From Flavobacterium psychrophilum (GTDB lineage Bacteria > Bacteroidota > Bacteroidia > Flavobacteriales > Flavobacteriaceae): 64,000 nt of DNA. The stretch covers positions 1 to 64,000 of the forward strand of contig CAMCVA010000010.1 in NCBI GenBank assembly GCA_945879625.1, written 5' to 3'. The translations under genes were made by a program, and so were the position numbers. This document shows positions 17,889 to 25,710 of the stretch, one piece after another (position 1 is the first letter of the stretch; the number at the start of each line of letters is the position of its first letter). The notes below the pieces were generated by a model. That model was not told where the DNA came from and ran no database searches. It saw only the letters and a list, made by a program, of their open reading frames with translations.

Positions 17889-20096
17889 ATGTTAGAAGAA
17901 AAGAATGATAACCTGCCACAAGCAGATGGAGAGCAAAACGAAATTCAACCCACTGAAATTCAAACAGAAGCAACTGAAAATCACGAAGAAATTACAGCTG
18001 ATGCTGCCGTAGAATTGGAGGAAACAGTTGAGATTGAGGTTGAGATTGAGGTTGAGGTTGAAAATGATACACAACCGGAAGCTGTAGTTGCTGAAGTGTC
18101 TGAAGCTATCGAATCTACTGTAGAATCAGATACAGAAGACATTGAACATGCAGAAGAACTACTTGAGGTGGAAGCTGCTGTGGAAGAAACTGTAGAATTG
18201 GAAGAAATTAGTGTTGAAACCGAAACAGAAGTTGCATCCGAAACAGTGGAAGAAGCAGTGGAAGTACTTGCAGCACCCGAAGTTTCAACCCAGCACGATG
18301 CGGTGATTGAAGAAATTGCCAACGCCAACGCCGAAGCCAGTGAAGACGAAAGTATCCGTGCTGAAATTCCGATGCAAGATTATGAAACCATGACCTTAGA
18401 AGAATTGGTGGACAACTTGGAAAGTTTAGTCGCTACAGAAGCTGTTTTGGCGATTAAAGACCATGTGGAAGAGCTCAAAAAATCATTCTTAGCCCAATTC
18501 TATCATTTGTTGGATGAAAAAAAGGAAGCCTTCTTGGCTGAAAATCCGGATACAACGGAGTCTTTTCAGTATCAACATCCATTGAAACCCAAATTTGATC
18601 AATTATATACCCAATACAAAGCGCGTAAAAACGCTCACTTTAAAAATTTACAAACCAATTTAGAGCACAATTTAACTGTTCGATTGGCTTTGGTCGATGA
18701 ACTCAAAAACCTCATCAACCCACAAAATAACATCAAAGACACGCTGAAGCAATTTAACGATTTGCGCGAACGGTGGAAAAATGCTGGGCCGATTCCCAAA
18801 GACAAATACAACCACGTGTGGAATAATTACCATTTCCATATCGAAAATTTCTACGATTATTTACACTTAGACCGCGAAGCCCGCGACATCGATTTTAAGC
18901 ACAACTTGGAGTTGAAACTCAAAATCATTGCCCGTGTGGAGGAATTGGTGCATGAAACCGACATCTCCAAATCGTTCCGCGAATTGCAAGATTTGCACCG
19001 CATTTGGAAGGAAGATATTGGACCGGTTTCTAAAGATCACCGCGAAGAAATCTGGACGCGTTTTAGCGAATTGACCAAGCAAATGCACGACAAACGCGAA
19101 GAATTATTTGAAAGTCTTCGTGCTGTTGAGACCGTCAATTTGGTTACCAAACAAGCTTTAATTACTGAGTTGGAAACTTTGGCACAAGAAAAAGTAAATT
19201 CGCATGCCGCTTGGTTGGGACAAATCGAAAAAGTGGAAGCCTTGCGCAATGCGTTTTTTACCGCCGGCAAAGTACCAACCGAGGTGAACGAAGCCACTTG
19301 GAGTCAGTTTAAACAGGCCGTGCGTGCATTTAATGTCTTGAAAAACTCCTTTTACAAAGAAATCAAGAAAGACCAAACAGATAACTTAACCAAAAAACAA
19401 GCCTTGGTTGCACAAGCCAAAGCCTTGGCCGAAAGTACCGATTTTGTGGCGACCACTCCCCTGATGAAAAAAATTCAGGAAGATTGGAAATCCATTGGGC
19501 ATGTGCCGCGCAAATATTCGGATAGCTTATGGACCGAATTTAGAGCTGCCTGCAACACCTATTTTGAAACGGTTAAATCACAGAAAAAAGAGGAAAACCC
19601 AGAAGAAGTAGAAGCCTTCGAAAAGAAAAAAGCCTACTTGGAAACCTTGCGCAGTTTTGAACTTACCGGCGTGCACAAAACCGATTTGGACGCTATTAAA
19701 GCCCATATTGAAGCCTGGAAAAGCTTTGGTAAAGTTCCGTTCCCGCGCCGCCACATTGAAGGCAAATTCAATAAAATATTAGACGCCTTGTTTGAGAAAC
19801 TAAGCCTCAGCAAAAAAGAAGGCGACATGATGCGTTTTGCCAACCGCATGGATCAATTTTCTGATTCTAACGACATGCGCAAACTAGAAGGCGAAAAGAT
19901 TTTCTTGACGCGCAAAATAGAAGAAGTGCAAGCCGAAATCTTTCAATTGGAAAACAACATCCAGTTTTTTACCAACACCAAAAATGCCAAAAAAGAAAAC
20001 TCCATTGTACTCGAAGTGCGCAAAAACATCGAGAAACACAAAGAAGAAATGGCTGTGTTGCGTGATAAGTTGAAGAAATTGAGAGAGATAGTTTAG
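17889..20096 (+). CDS. DUF349 repeat protein with acidic N-terminal tail
   Basis: Protein of 735 residues without a signal peptide. Residues 1 to about 165 are very acidic and low in complexity, including an alternating VEIEVEIEVEVE stretch from an internal DNA repeat near 18027-18062. From about 230 to 650 the protein contains repeated DUF349 modules, recognised by recurring RERWKNAGPIPKDKYNHVW, RIWKEDIGPVSKDHREEIW, DWKSIGHVPRKYSDSLW and AWKSFGKVPFPRRHIEGKF. The last about 80 residues are predicted coiled coil. DUF349 proteins are widespread in Bacteroidota and of unknown function. The gene stands alone and is followed by a repeat-rich gap. Confidence 0.88.
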   Translation: MLEEKNDNLPQADGEQNEIQPTEIQTEATENHEEITADAAVELEETVEIEVEIEVEVENDTQPEAVVAEVSEAIESTVESDTEDIEHAEELLEVEAAVEETVELEEISVETETEVASETVEEAVEVLAAPEVSTQHDAVIEEIANANAEASEDESIRAEIPMQDYETMTLEELVDNLESLVATEAVLAIKDHVEELKKSFLAQFYHLLDEKKEAFLAENPDTTESFQYQHPLKPKFDQLYTQYKARKNAHFKNLQTNLEHNLTVRLALVDELKNLINPQNNIKDTLKQFNDLRERWKNAGPIPKDKYNHVWNNYHFHIENFYDYLHLDREARDIDFKHNLELKLKIIARVEELVHETDISKSFRELQDLHRIWKEDIGPVSKDHREEIWTRFSELTKQMHDKREELFESLRAVETVNLVTKQALITELETLAQEKVNSHAAWLGQIEKVEALRNAFFTAGKVPTEVNEATWSQFKQAVRAFNVLKNSFYKEIKKDQTDNLTKKQALVAQAKALAESTDFVATTPLMKKIQEDWKSIGHVPRKYSDSLWTEFRAACNTYFETVKSQKKEENPEEVEAFEKKKAYLETLRSFELTGVHKTDLDAIKAHIEAWKSFGKVPFPRRHIEGKFNKILDALFEKLSLSKKEGDMMRFANRMDQFSDSNDMRKLEGEKIFLTRKIEEVQAEIFQLENNIQFFTNTKNAKKENSIVLEVRKNIEKHKEEMAVLRDKLKKLREIV

Positions 20097-20100
20097 GTTT

Positions 20101-20440
20101 TCTGTTGTCAGTTGTCAGTTGTCGGTTTAAAAATATACTAAGAACTTATTATGAGTTTTGAGTTATGAGTTATGAATTATGAGTTTTTTTCTTTCGACCG
20201 TCTTTCATCTCTCATCCTTTTGTCTATTATCTTAAATATAATACACATCACCAAGCTCCCCTCTCGAGAGGGGTTGGGGGTGTGTTTTTTTTTATCAGTT
20301 GTCAGTTATCGGTTATCCGTTGTCGGTTTAAAAGTATACTAAGAACTTATTATGAGTTTTGAGATATGAGTTATGAGTTATGCGTTTTTTTCTTACGACC
20401 GTCTTTCATCTCATACCTATCAGTCTATAATCTAAATTAT
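20101..20440. repeat. Duplicated intergenic module with heptads and AGTATACTAAGAAC motif
   Basis: The 408-bp gap between the DUF349 gene and mazG contains no gene. Two direct copies of a module lie at about 20104-20238 and 20293-20440. Each has, in order: heptads of the gttgtca/tatcagt type (three in the first copy, five in the second), GGTTTAAAA, TATACTAAGAACTTATTATG, five ttatgag-type heptads (20149-20183 and 20350-20384), a T-run, and CGACCGTCTTTCATCTC. Confidence 0.85.
20258..20293. repeat. CCCCTCTCGAGAGGGG palindrome with T-run
   Basis: A perfect 16-bp palindrome at 20258-20273 is followed by TTGGGGGTGTG and a T-run at 20285-20293. It could terminate DUF349 transcription. From memory, sequences of this form recur between genes in many Bacteroidota genomes; only one copy is present here. 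Confidence 0.6.
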
Positions 20441-20504
20441 ATTTACCGGCAAGAAAATTACCATTTTAGACAAAGCCAAACTCAAGCGAATTTCAGAATA
20501 AGCG

Positions 20505-21278
20505 TTACAACTTCTTAGCCTCATTCCAAAACACATCCATTTCGGCCAAGGTCATATCGGCCAAGGATTTGCCCAATTGCTCTGCTTTTTGTTCCAAATA
20601 CTGAAAGCGACTGATGAATTTTTTGTTGGTTCGCTCCAAGGCATCTTCTGGATTTACTTTTAAAAATCGGGCGTAATTGATGAGCGAAAACAACACATCG
20701 CCCAGTTCGGCTTCGATGGCATCATGGTTTTGGGTGAGCACCTCGGCTTGTAGTTCTTGTAATTCTTCTTGCACTTTTTCCCACACCTGCGCCGGTTCTT
20801 CCCAATCAAAGCCCACGCCTTTGGCTTTGTCTTGAATGCGGCTGGCTTTTACCAAGGCCGGTAAACCTTTGGGCACGCCTTCCAACACCGATTTCTTACC
20901 TTCTTTGAGTTTGAGTTTTTCCCAGTTGCGTTTCACCTCTTCTTCGTCGGCTACTTGCACGTCGCCGTAAATGTGTGGGTGTCTAAAGATGAGTTTCTCA
21001 CACAATTCGTTGCACACATCGGCAATGTCAAAATCTTGGGTTTCGCTGCCTATTTTGGCATAAAACACAATGTGCAATAACACATCGCCCAACTCTTTTT
21101 TTACTTCGGTGAGGTCGTTATTTAGAATTGCATCGCCCAGTTCGTAGGTTTCCTCGATGGTGAGGTGACGCAGCGATTCCATAGTTTGTTTTTTGTCCCA
21201 AGGACATTGGGCGCGCAAATCGTCCATCACGTCGAGCAATCGACCAAAAGCTTCTAGTTGTTGTGCACGGGTATTCAT
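20505..21278 (-). CDS. mazG: Nucleoside triphosphate pyrophosphohydrolase MazG
   Basis: Cytosolic enzyme of 257 residues with two tandem all-alpha MazG folds. The N-terminal fold has CPWDKKQTMESLRHLTIEET, YELGDAI and EVKKELGDVLLHIVFYAKIG with the metal-binding EExxE/EELGD pattern. The C-terminal fold has the EAELGDVLFSLINYARFL repeat of that motif. It hydrolyses NTPs to NMP and pyrophosphate, thought to clean aberrant nucleotides; in E. coli MazG also affects ppGpp levels. It lies downstream of DUF5606, separated by a terminator, so the terminator may be leaky or mazG may have its own promoter. Confidence 0.93.
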   Translation of the reverse strand: MNTRAQQLEAFGRLLDVMDDLRAQCPWDKKQTMESLRHLTIEETYELGDAILNNDLTEVKKELGDVLLHIVFYAKIGSETQDFDIADVCNELCEKLIFRHPHIYGDVQVADEEEVKRNWEKLKLKEGKKSVLEGVPKGLPALVKASRIQDKAKGVGFDWEEPAQVWEKVQEELQELQAEVLTQNHDAIEAELGDVLFSLINYARFLKVNPEDALERTNKKFISRFQYLEQKAEQLGKSLADMTLAEMDVFWNEAKKL

Positions 21279-21292
21279 ATGGCTGGGTATTT

Positions 21293-21332
21293 GGTAAAAA
21301 AAATCCTACCTCTGAGTGTAGAAATAGGATTT
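21293..21332 (-). terminator. Rho-independent terminator after DUF5606 gene
   Basis: On the minus strand AAATCCTA (21332-21325) pairs with TAGGATTT (21308-21301) across a 16-nt loop and is followed by a T-tract. Confidence 0.75.
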
Positions 21333-21354
21333 GTTTGTGGGTTATATATTTATC

Positions 21355-21843
21355 TTATGCCTCTTTTTTCGGGGCTTTTTTGGGTGCTTTGGCTTTTTCT
21401 TTTTTCACTTCTTCTACCACTTGCTCTTTGATGGTCTCTGCGTTTTCAACTGTAGGTTCTTCTTTAGATACCAAGCCTTTTGCTTGTAATATGCCGTACC
21501 AATTGATTACTTTTTTGATATCAGAAGCGTAGACACGGTCTTGGTCGTAATCGGGCAAAATCTCGGTAAAATAGGCCACCAATTTAGCAGAATCTTCTTT
21601 GGCCGAAATGGCAGGACCTTCGTTTTCTTTGATGGCAATGGCGCGCATCACCTCAACCAACGGTTTCTCGGCAGTGTGTGTGTACATCGAAATCTCTGAT
21701 AACAAACTCACATTGCTGCGCAAACCTACGGTAATGCGTTTTCCGTCAAGCAACGACTCGGCAACAAAGCCTGTACGGGTTTGTACTTTTAAGGCATATA
21801 ATCCCGGTTTTCCTGAAATCGCTAATATTTTATCTACATTCAT
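21355..21843 (-). CDS. DUF5606 family protein
   Basis: Protein of 162 residues. The conserved part (about 1-115: MNVDKILAISGKPGLYALKV, TGFVAESLLDGKRITVG, VSLLSEISMYT, YASDIKKVINWYGILQAKGL) matches a small family conserved in Bacteroidota next to def and mazG. The tail is Lys/Ala/Glu-rich (KKEKAKAPKKAPKK) and probably disordered. The ATG at 21843 is preferred over an upstream frame start at 21867 because it begins the conserved sequence and leaves room for the promoter at 21865-21897. The function is unknown. Confidence 0.85.
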   Translation of the reverse strand: MNVDKILAISGKPGLYALKVQTRTGFVAESLLDGKRITVGLRSNVSLLSEISMYTHTAEKPLVEVMRAIAIKENEGPAISAKEDSAKLVAYFTEILPDYDQDRVYASDIKKVINWYGILQAKGLVSKEEPTVENAETIKEQVVEEVKKEKAKAPKKAPKKEA

Positions 21844-21864
21844 AAAGTTCTTTTTTTGGAGGCA

Positions 21865-21897
21865 CAAATATATTTATTGTTGGCAAATAGTGGCCAA
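21865..21897 (-). promoter_or_regulatory. Promoter of the DUF5606 gene
   Basis: On the minus strand TTG (21897-21895), a 22-bp spacer and TATATTTG (21872-21865) match the Bacteroidetes consensus well. The promoter lies between def and DUF5606. Confidence 0.6.
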
Positions 21898-21898
21898 A

Positions 21899-22486
21899 TT
21901 AGCGGCCTTTTTTTCCGAAAATACGCATCCTGTAATCGGCCTTGGTTTTGCCTTCCATGATGTTTTGTAATTTCTTTTTGATGAGTTGTTTTTTGAGTGG
22001 CGCAATTTTGTCGGTAAACAAAACGCCTTCAATGTGGTCGTATTCGTGCTGAATCACGCGGGCCGTGAGGCCATCAAATACTTCGGTGTGCACGTTAAAT
22101 TCTTCGTCTTGGTATTGTAATGTAATGCGTTCGTGACGAGACACGTCTTCGCGCACGTTGGGAATGCTGAGACAGCCTTCGTTAAAACTCCACAATTCGC
22201 CTTCTTCTTTCAAGATGTTGGCATTGATGAAGACTTTTTTGCATGCTTTGAGCTTTTGTTGCTCCTCGGGGCTCATGTCTTCGTCGTCGCTAAACGGCAC
22301 CATATCAATTACAAACAAGCGAATGGGCAAACCCACTTGTGGCGCCGCCAATCCAATCCCGTAGGCATTGTACATGGTGTCAAACATATTAAATATTAGT
22401 TCTTTCAGGTTGGGATAATCGGCAGCGATGTCCTCGCCTACTTTTCTCAAAACCGGATCGCCGTAGCCCACTATTGGTAGTATCAT
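21899..22486 (-). CDS. def: Peptide deformylase
   Basis: Metalloenzyme of 195 residues that removes the formyl group from nascent peptides. All three signature motifs are intact: GIGLAAPQVG at about 43-52, EGCLSIP with metal-binding Cys105, and QHEYDH with His147, catalytic Glu148 and His151. ATG at 22486 starts MILPIVGYGDPVLR, the standard N-terminus; the longer frame to 22516 is unlikely. A TACATTTG -7 box on the minus strand at 22514-22521 provides its own promoter, just downstream of the repeat island that separates it from ruvX. Confidence 0.96.
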   Translation of the reverse strand: MILPIVGYGDPVLRKVGEDIAADYPNLKELIFNMFDTMYNAYGIGLAAPQVGLPIRLFVIDMVPFSDDEDMSPEEQQKLKACKKVFINANILKEEGELWSFNEGCLSIPNVREDVSRHERITLQYQDEEFNVHTEVFDGLTARVIQHEYDHIEGVLFTDKIAPLKKQLIKKKLQNIMEGKTKADYRMRIFGKKGR

Positions 22487-22513
22487 GTTGTGCGGAGTAG
22501 TTGAATAATGCGG

Positions 22514-22521
22514 CAAATGTA
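22514..22521 (-). promoter_or_regulatory. -7 element (TACATTTG) of def
   Basis: It matches TAnnTTTG on the minus strand, 27 bp before the def start codon. The repeat island begins directly upstream. Confidence 0.45.
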
Positions 22522-22565
22522 GGAAAAAATGTGAAGAGAGAGTGCTGAGAAATTGTAATCTTAGG

Positions 22566-22579
22566 AGTATACTAAGAGC
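22566..22579 (+). repeat. Dispersed AGTATACTAAGAAC motif (reference copy)
   Basis: A 14-bp intergenic motif with a GTATAC palindromic core. Copies on the + strand start at 8671 (short), 20132, 20333, 22566, 22645, 22695, 22747, 23022, 23840, 23892, 24283 (diverged) and 55575. A reversed partial copy is at 14971. None lies inside a gene that I accept. Confidence 0.8.
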
Positions 22580-22600
22580 TTAGGTAGCTGATAACTCGAA

Positions 22601-22635
22601 GTGGGAAGTGGGAAGTTGGAAGTTGGGAGTTGGAA
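22601..22635. repeat. Heptanucleotide array (gtgggaa/gttggaa)
   Basis: Five consecutive heptads, gtgggaa twice then gttggaa, gttggga and gttggaa, followed by gttttta. Short versions with two gtgggaa units plus gttttta occur at 22724-22744 and 23869-23889, inside the two copies of the composite element. Confidence 0.85.
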
Positions 22636-22694
22636 GTTTTTATAAGTATACAAAGAACTTCGGTAATGAATAATGAAAATTGAATAATTGAGGG

Positions 22695-22969
22695 AGTATA
22701 CTAAGAAAGGCTGATGGCTTGAAGTGGGAAGTGGGAAGTTTTTATAAGTATACTAAGCACAAATTTAGTGCTAAGAAATTTTGCGCCGACCATAGGATTT
22801 GGCAGGGCAGGATCCGCTGGGTGAAACTTACGTTAAGAAACACAAGCTGTCTGAGGCCGGAAGGCATCGAGCGGGCGAGTTTTTGTGTTTTAGGAAGTGA
22901 ACCACTAGTGGATGGCCAAAAATCCCAGGTCTTGATTTTTTGTTTCTTTTTCATCAAGGAAAAAGAAAA
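22695..22969. repeat. Composite repeat element, left copy
   Basis: Direct repeat of 23840-24101. In order: AGTATACTAAG, GGCTGATGGCTTGAA, two gtgggaa heptads, a second AGTATACTAAGCAC, a hairpin AGCAC/GTGCT, a GCGCCGACCATA block with GGCAGGGCAGGATCCGCT, a hairpin AAACACAA/TTGTGTTT enclosing GCTGTCTGAGG, ATCCCAGGTCTTGATTTTTT, and a perfect 10-bp hairpin TTTCTTTTTC/GAAAAAGAAA. It encodes no transposase. The 22517-22694 stretch before it contains only motif copies and heptads. Confidence 0.88.
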
Positions 22970-23092
22970 GATTTACGATTTAAGATCAACGAATTTTAAT
23001 ATTTGATTTTTGAATTGAGGAAGTATACTAAGAACAGCTTAGCGTTATCAGCTGACTGCATAAAGCACAATTATTTTCAGAAAGAAGTTTTA

Positions 23093-23100
23093 TTATATTT
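23093..23100 (+). promoter_or_regulatory. -7 element (TATATTTG) of the kinase-like gene
   Basis: TATATTTG ends 4 bp before the ATG at 23105, so a transcript from it would be nearly leaderless. No TTG box is evident upstream. Confidence 0.45.
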
Positions 23101-23104
23101 GTCG

Positions 23105-23746
23105 ATGCAAAACGAATTAAAACATGAACTACACCTTGTCCTTTCAGGAAAGAGCCAAATTAGGTTTGGAACAGCTATCCAAGCAATTGCCAGTTACCTT
23201 GACCATGGCGCGCAAACAAGCTCAACTGTTGAAAACGAAAAGCAGTACAAAAACCAAGAAACAAAGAGCTTAGAAAAATACATTTCAGAAAATTCCCTTT
23301 GGATAGAGATTGACCTTTCACAATATGTTAGTGAAGGTGCCGAACAAAAAGTTTACCTCAAAGATGCTGAACACGTTTTAAAACTTAACGACAGTATTTA
23401 CTACAATTGCTGGAAAGATTATTTTGATAATTTATTGCTTCACAATTATTTTTTTCCAGATACAGCCTACAATTTAATTGGTTTTACCAAAAACAACGAA
23501 ATCGTATATGCCGTTGTTAAACAAGCCTACGTGTCTATTACAGAAAGTACAAACTTAGAAACTGTAAAATCCTTTTTGACGCAAAATGGCTTTGTAAATA
23601 ACCGAAATAACGATTATTACAATCCCGAATTGGGCATTATTTTAGAAGATTTACACGACGAAAATGTACTTACAAGAAATGGAGTTTTATACTTTATTGA
23701 TACCGTATTCTATCTCACCGATACATTTTGGAGAAACGATAGTTGA
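23105..23746 (+). CDS. Small putative polyvalent-protein-type kinase
   Basis: Protein of 213 residues resembling the Ser/Thr/Tyr kinase domain found in polyvalent proteins of phages and conjugative elements. Visible elements: a short N-terminal segment (LKHELHLVLSGKSQIRFGTA), a Gly-loop-like SEGAEQKVY at 76-84, a candidate ATP lysine in HVLKL (Lys93), a catalytic-loop-like LEDLHDENVL (Asp182, His184, Asn187) and FIDT with Asp199. The key residues look intact. The reading frame is open from 23003, but ATG 23105 starts the recognisable sequence. It is flanked by the two composite elements, suggesting an acquired island between def and ruvX. The function is unknown; the kinase call rests on motifs. 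Confidence 0.7.
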   Translation: MQNELKHELHLVLSGKSQIRFGTAIQAIASYLDHGAQTSSTVENEKQYKNQETKSLEKYISENSLWIEIDLSQYVSEGAEQKVYLKDAEHVLKLNDSIYYNCWKDYFDNLLLHNYFFPDTAYNLIGFTKNNEIVYAVVKQAYVSITESTNLETVKSFLTQNGFVNNRNNDYYNPELGIILEDLHDENVLTRNGVLYFIDTVFYLTDTFWRNDS

Positions 23747-23769
23747 TTTATCATTGATGCAACAAACGC

Positions 23770-23798
23770 CATTGCGAGGAGGAACGACAAAGCAATCT
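23770..23798. repeat. CATTGCGAGGAGGAACGAC repeat, copy 1
   Basis: A 29-bp element whose ends pair (ATTGC with GCAAT). It matches 55591-55619 at 28 of 29 positions. Directly after it, at 23804-23832, are gtcgaaa-type heptads. Confidence 0.8.
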
Positions 23799-23839
23799 AT
23801 TTTGTCGAAAGTGGAAAGTCATAAAGTCGAAAGGAATGA

Positions 23840-24101
23840 AGTATACCAAGAATTGCTGATGGCTTGAAGTGGGAAGTGGGAAGTTTTTATAAGTATACTA
23901 AGCACAAATTTAGTGCTAAGAAATTTTGCACCGACCATAGTATTTGGCAGGGCAGGATCCGCTAGGTGAAACTTCCGTAAAGAAACTCGAACTGTTTGAG
24001 GCGCCAGCCGAGTTTTTGAGTTTTAGGAAGTGAGCCTATTTTGATCGCTGAAAATCCCAGGTCTTGATTTTTTGTTTCTTTTTCGTCAAGGAAAAAGAAA
24101 G
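23840..24101. repeat. Composite repeat element, right copy
   Basis: Same order of parts as the left copy at 22695-22969. Its central hairpin arms are AAACTCGA and TTGAGTTT, a paired A-T to T-A change relative to the left copy. The hairpin TTTCTTTTTCGTCAAGGAAA is kept. It ends at GAAAAAGAAA. The following stretch 24102-24315 holds a diverged motif (24283) and TTTTTGCCACGAATGCAC but no gene I can support. Confidence 0.88.
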
Positions 24102-24315
24102 GCTATTATCTTTTTGCCACGAATGCACAAATTATAAATCCCAATACCGCGGATTTCCTTCGGCAGTCGCTTCGCTCGTGTACAATCGTGCCCGCAATCA
24201 AATCAACACTCCCTGAACCTTCCTGACTTTCAGATCTTTTTGGAGTTCATGCTACCTAACGCATAACCCTTCAAAAGTTATTAGTATATTATGTACGCTA
24301 AAAGCTGACAGCTAT

Positions 24316-24732
24316 CTAGATCTTATACCTAACCAAATAATCCTGCAACAGTATCGTAGCCGCCACCTCATCCAGCAACGCTTTGTTTTGCCGTTGTTTT
24401 TTGCGCAGGCCGCTGGCAATGAGCGTTTGTACCGCCATTTTTGAGGTAAAGCGCTCGTCAACCCGCACTATTTTTTTGTCGGGAAATTGCTGCGCAAATT
24501 GGGTTACAAATACTTCAATGAGCGGGGCGCTTTGAGAGGGCAAGCCGTTCATTTGCTTGGGTTCGCCAATGAGCACCGTACTCACGTTTTCGGTAGCAAA
24601 GTAGCGGGCTAAATAATCCATCAGCTGTGGCGTATCTACTGTGCTGAGACCCGAGGCAATGAGTTGCAATTCATCGGTCACGGCCAGTCCCGTGCGTTTG
24701 CTTCCGTAATCTATGGCGAGTATGCGCGGCAT
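24316..24732 (-). CDS. ruvX: RuvX/YqgF family Holliday-junction-resolvase-like nuclease
   Basis: Protein of 138 residues with an RNase H fold. The N-terminal ILAIDYGSKRTGLAVTD carries the first catalytic Asp; VLIGEPKQMNG, VRVDERFTSKMA and the C-terminal LLDEVAATILLQDYL carry the remaining acidic residues. In E. coli the family acts in 16S rRNA 5'-end maturation, and resolvase activity is reported for some members. A minus-strand -7 box TACTTTTG lies at 24744-24751. In related genomes it commonly sits near def; here the repeat island intervenes. Confidence 0.92.
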   Translation of the reverse strand: MPRILAIDYGSKRTGLAVTDELQLIASGLSTVDTPQLMDYLARYFATENVSTVLIGEPKQMNGLPSQSAPLIEVFVTQFAQQFPDKKIVRVDERFTSKMAVQTLIASGLRKKQRQNKALLDEVAATILLQDYLVRYKI

Positions 24733-24835
24733 CGTTTTTTTTTCAAAAGTATAACTTTAATTCAAATCAAAACCAGCGGTGTGCAAAAGCTGTTTTTGGG
24801 CAAATGGGCGCAGCGCTAGTTAAAAAATTTGCCCG

Positions 24836-24843
24836 TATATTTG
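24836..24843 (+). promoter_or_regulatory. -7 element (TATATTTG) of dapD
   Basis: Exact match to TAnnTTTG, ending 16 bp before the dapD ATG. No TTG box at standard spacing. Confidence 0.45.
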
Positions 24844-24859
24844 CCAAAACTTTTTCTAG

Positions 24860-25675
24860 ATGCACACGTTACAAACTACCATAGAAGCCGCTTGGGACAA
24901 CCGAGCGTTACTCCAAGAAGCAGCTACCACAGCAGCCATTCGCCAAGTGATTGATTTACTCGACGCCGGAACCCTCCGCGTAGCCGAACCGACCGCCACA
25001 GGTTGGCAGGTAAACGAATGGGTAAAAAAAGCGGTGGTGTTGTATTTCCCGATTCAAAAAATGGAAACGGTTGAGGTGGGCATTTTTGAATACCACGACA
25101 AAATTCCATTGAAACGCGGCTATGCCGAGAAAGGCATTCGCGTAGTGCCACATGCCGTAGCGCGTCATGGGGCCTATATTTCAAAAGGCGTTATTTTGAT
25201 GCCGAGCTATGTGAACATTGGCGCCTATGTTGATGAAGGCACCATGGTAGATACCTGGGCCACGGTGGGCAGTTGCGCACAAATCGGAAAAAATGTACAC
25301 CTGAGTGGTGGCGTGGGTATTGGTGGTGTATTAGAACCCTTGCAAGCAGCCCCCGTAATTATAGAAGACGGCGCGTTTATTGGATCGCGTTGCATCGTGG
25401 TCGAAGGCGTGCGTGTAGAAGCCGAAGCGGTGCTGGGTGCCAATGTGTGTCTCACCGCTTCTACCAAAATTATTGACGTAACAGGCGATACGCCCATCGA
25501 AATGAAAGGGGTAGTTCCGGCTCGTTCGGTGGTGATTCCCGGCAGTTATACCAAGAAATTTGCCGCGGGCGAATACCAAGTACCTTGCGCGCTCATCATT
25601 GGCAAACGCAAACCGTCAACTGACCTCAAGACTTCCTTGAACGATGCCTTGCGCGAATATGATGTGGCGGTATAA
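24860..25675 (+). CDS. dapD: Tetrahydrodipicolinate N-succinyltransferase
   Basis: Enzyme of 271 residues that transfers succinyl from succinyl-CoA to tetrahydrodipicolinate in lysine and diaminopimelate synthesis. After a helical N-terminal domain the protein forms a left-handed beta helix of hexapeptide repeats from about residue 105 (VIIEDGAFIGSRCIVVEGVR, VLGANVCLTASTKIID, IPGSYTKKF). It has the family segment MPSYVNIGAYVDEGTMVDTW and the acyl-site sequence CAQIGKNVHLSGGVGIGGVLEP. Length is close to the family norm. It is divergent from ruvX and 35 bp ahead of the GT9 gene. Confidence 0.96.
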   Translation: MHTLQTTIEAAWDNRALLQEAATTAAIRQVIDLLDAGTLRVAEPTATGWQVNEWVKKAVVLYFPIQKMETVEVGIFEYHDKIPLKRGYAEKGIRVVPHAVARHGAYISKGVILMPSYVNIGAYVDEGTMVDTWATVGSCAQIGKNVHLSGGVGIGGVLEPLQAAPVIIEDGAFIGSRCIVVEGVRVEAEAVLGANVCLTASTKIIDVTGDTPIEMKGVVPARSVVIPGSYTKKFAAGEYQVPCALIIGKRKPSTDLKTSLNDALREYDVAV

Positions 25676-25710
25676 GTGCATCAAACCAATTGGATAAGAA
25701 TCGTTCGCTT

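Noticed and set aside
17981..18328. Ser/Thr-rich reverse frame opposite the DUF349 N-terminus
   Set aside because: A product of the Glu/Val-rich repeats read on the other strand.
22719..23006. Reading frames on both strands inside the left composite element
   Set aside because: They follow repeat sequence, have no protein-like pattern, and are not preserved in the right copy.
22695..24101. Composite transposon with insertion sequences at both ends
   Set aside because: The end elements are too short to encode a transposase, and no terminal inverted repeats or target duplication could be identified.
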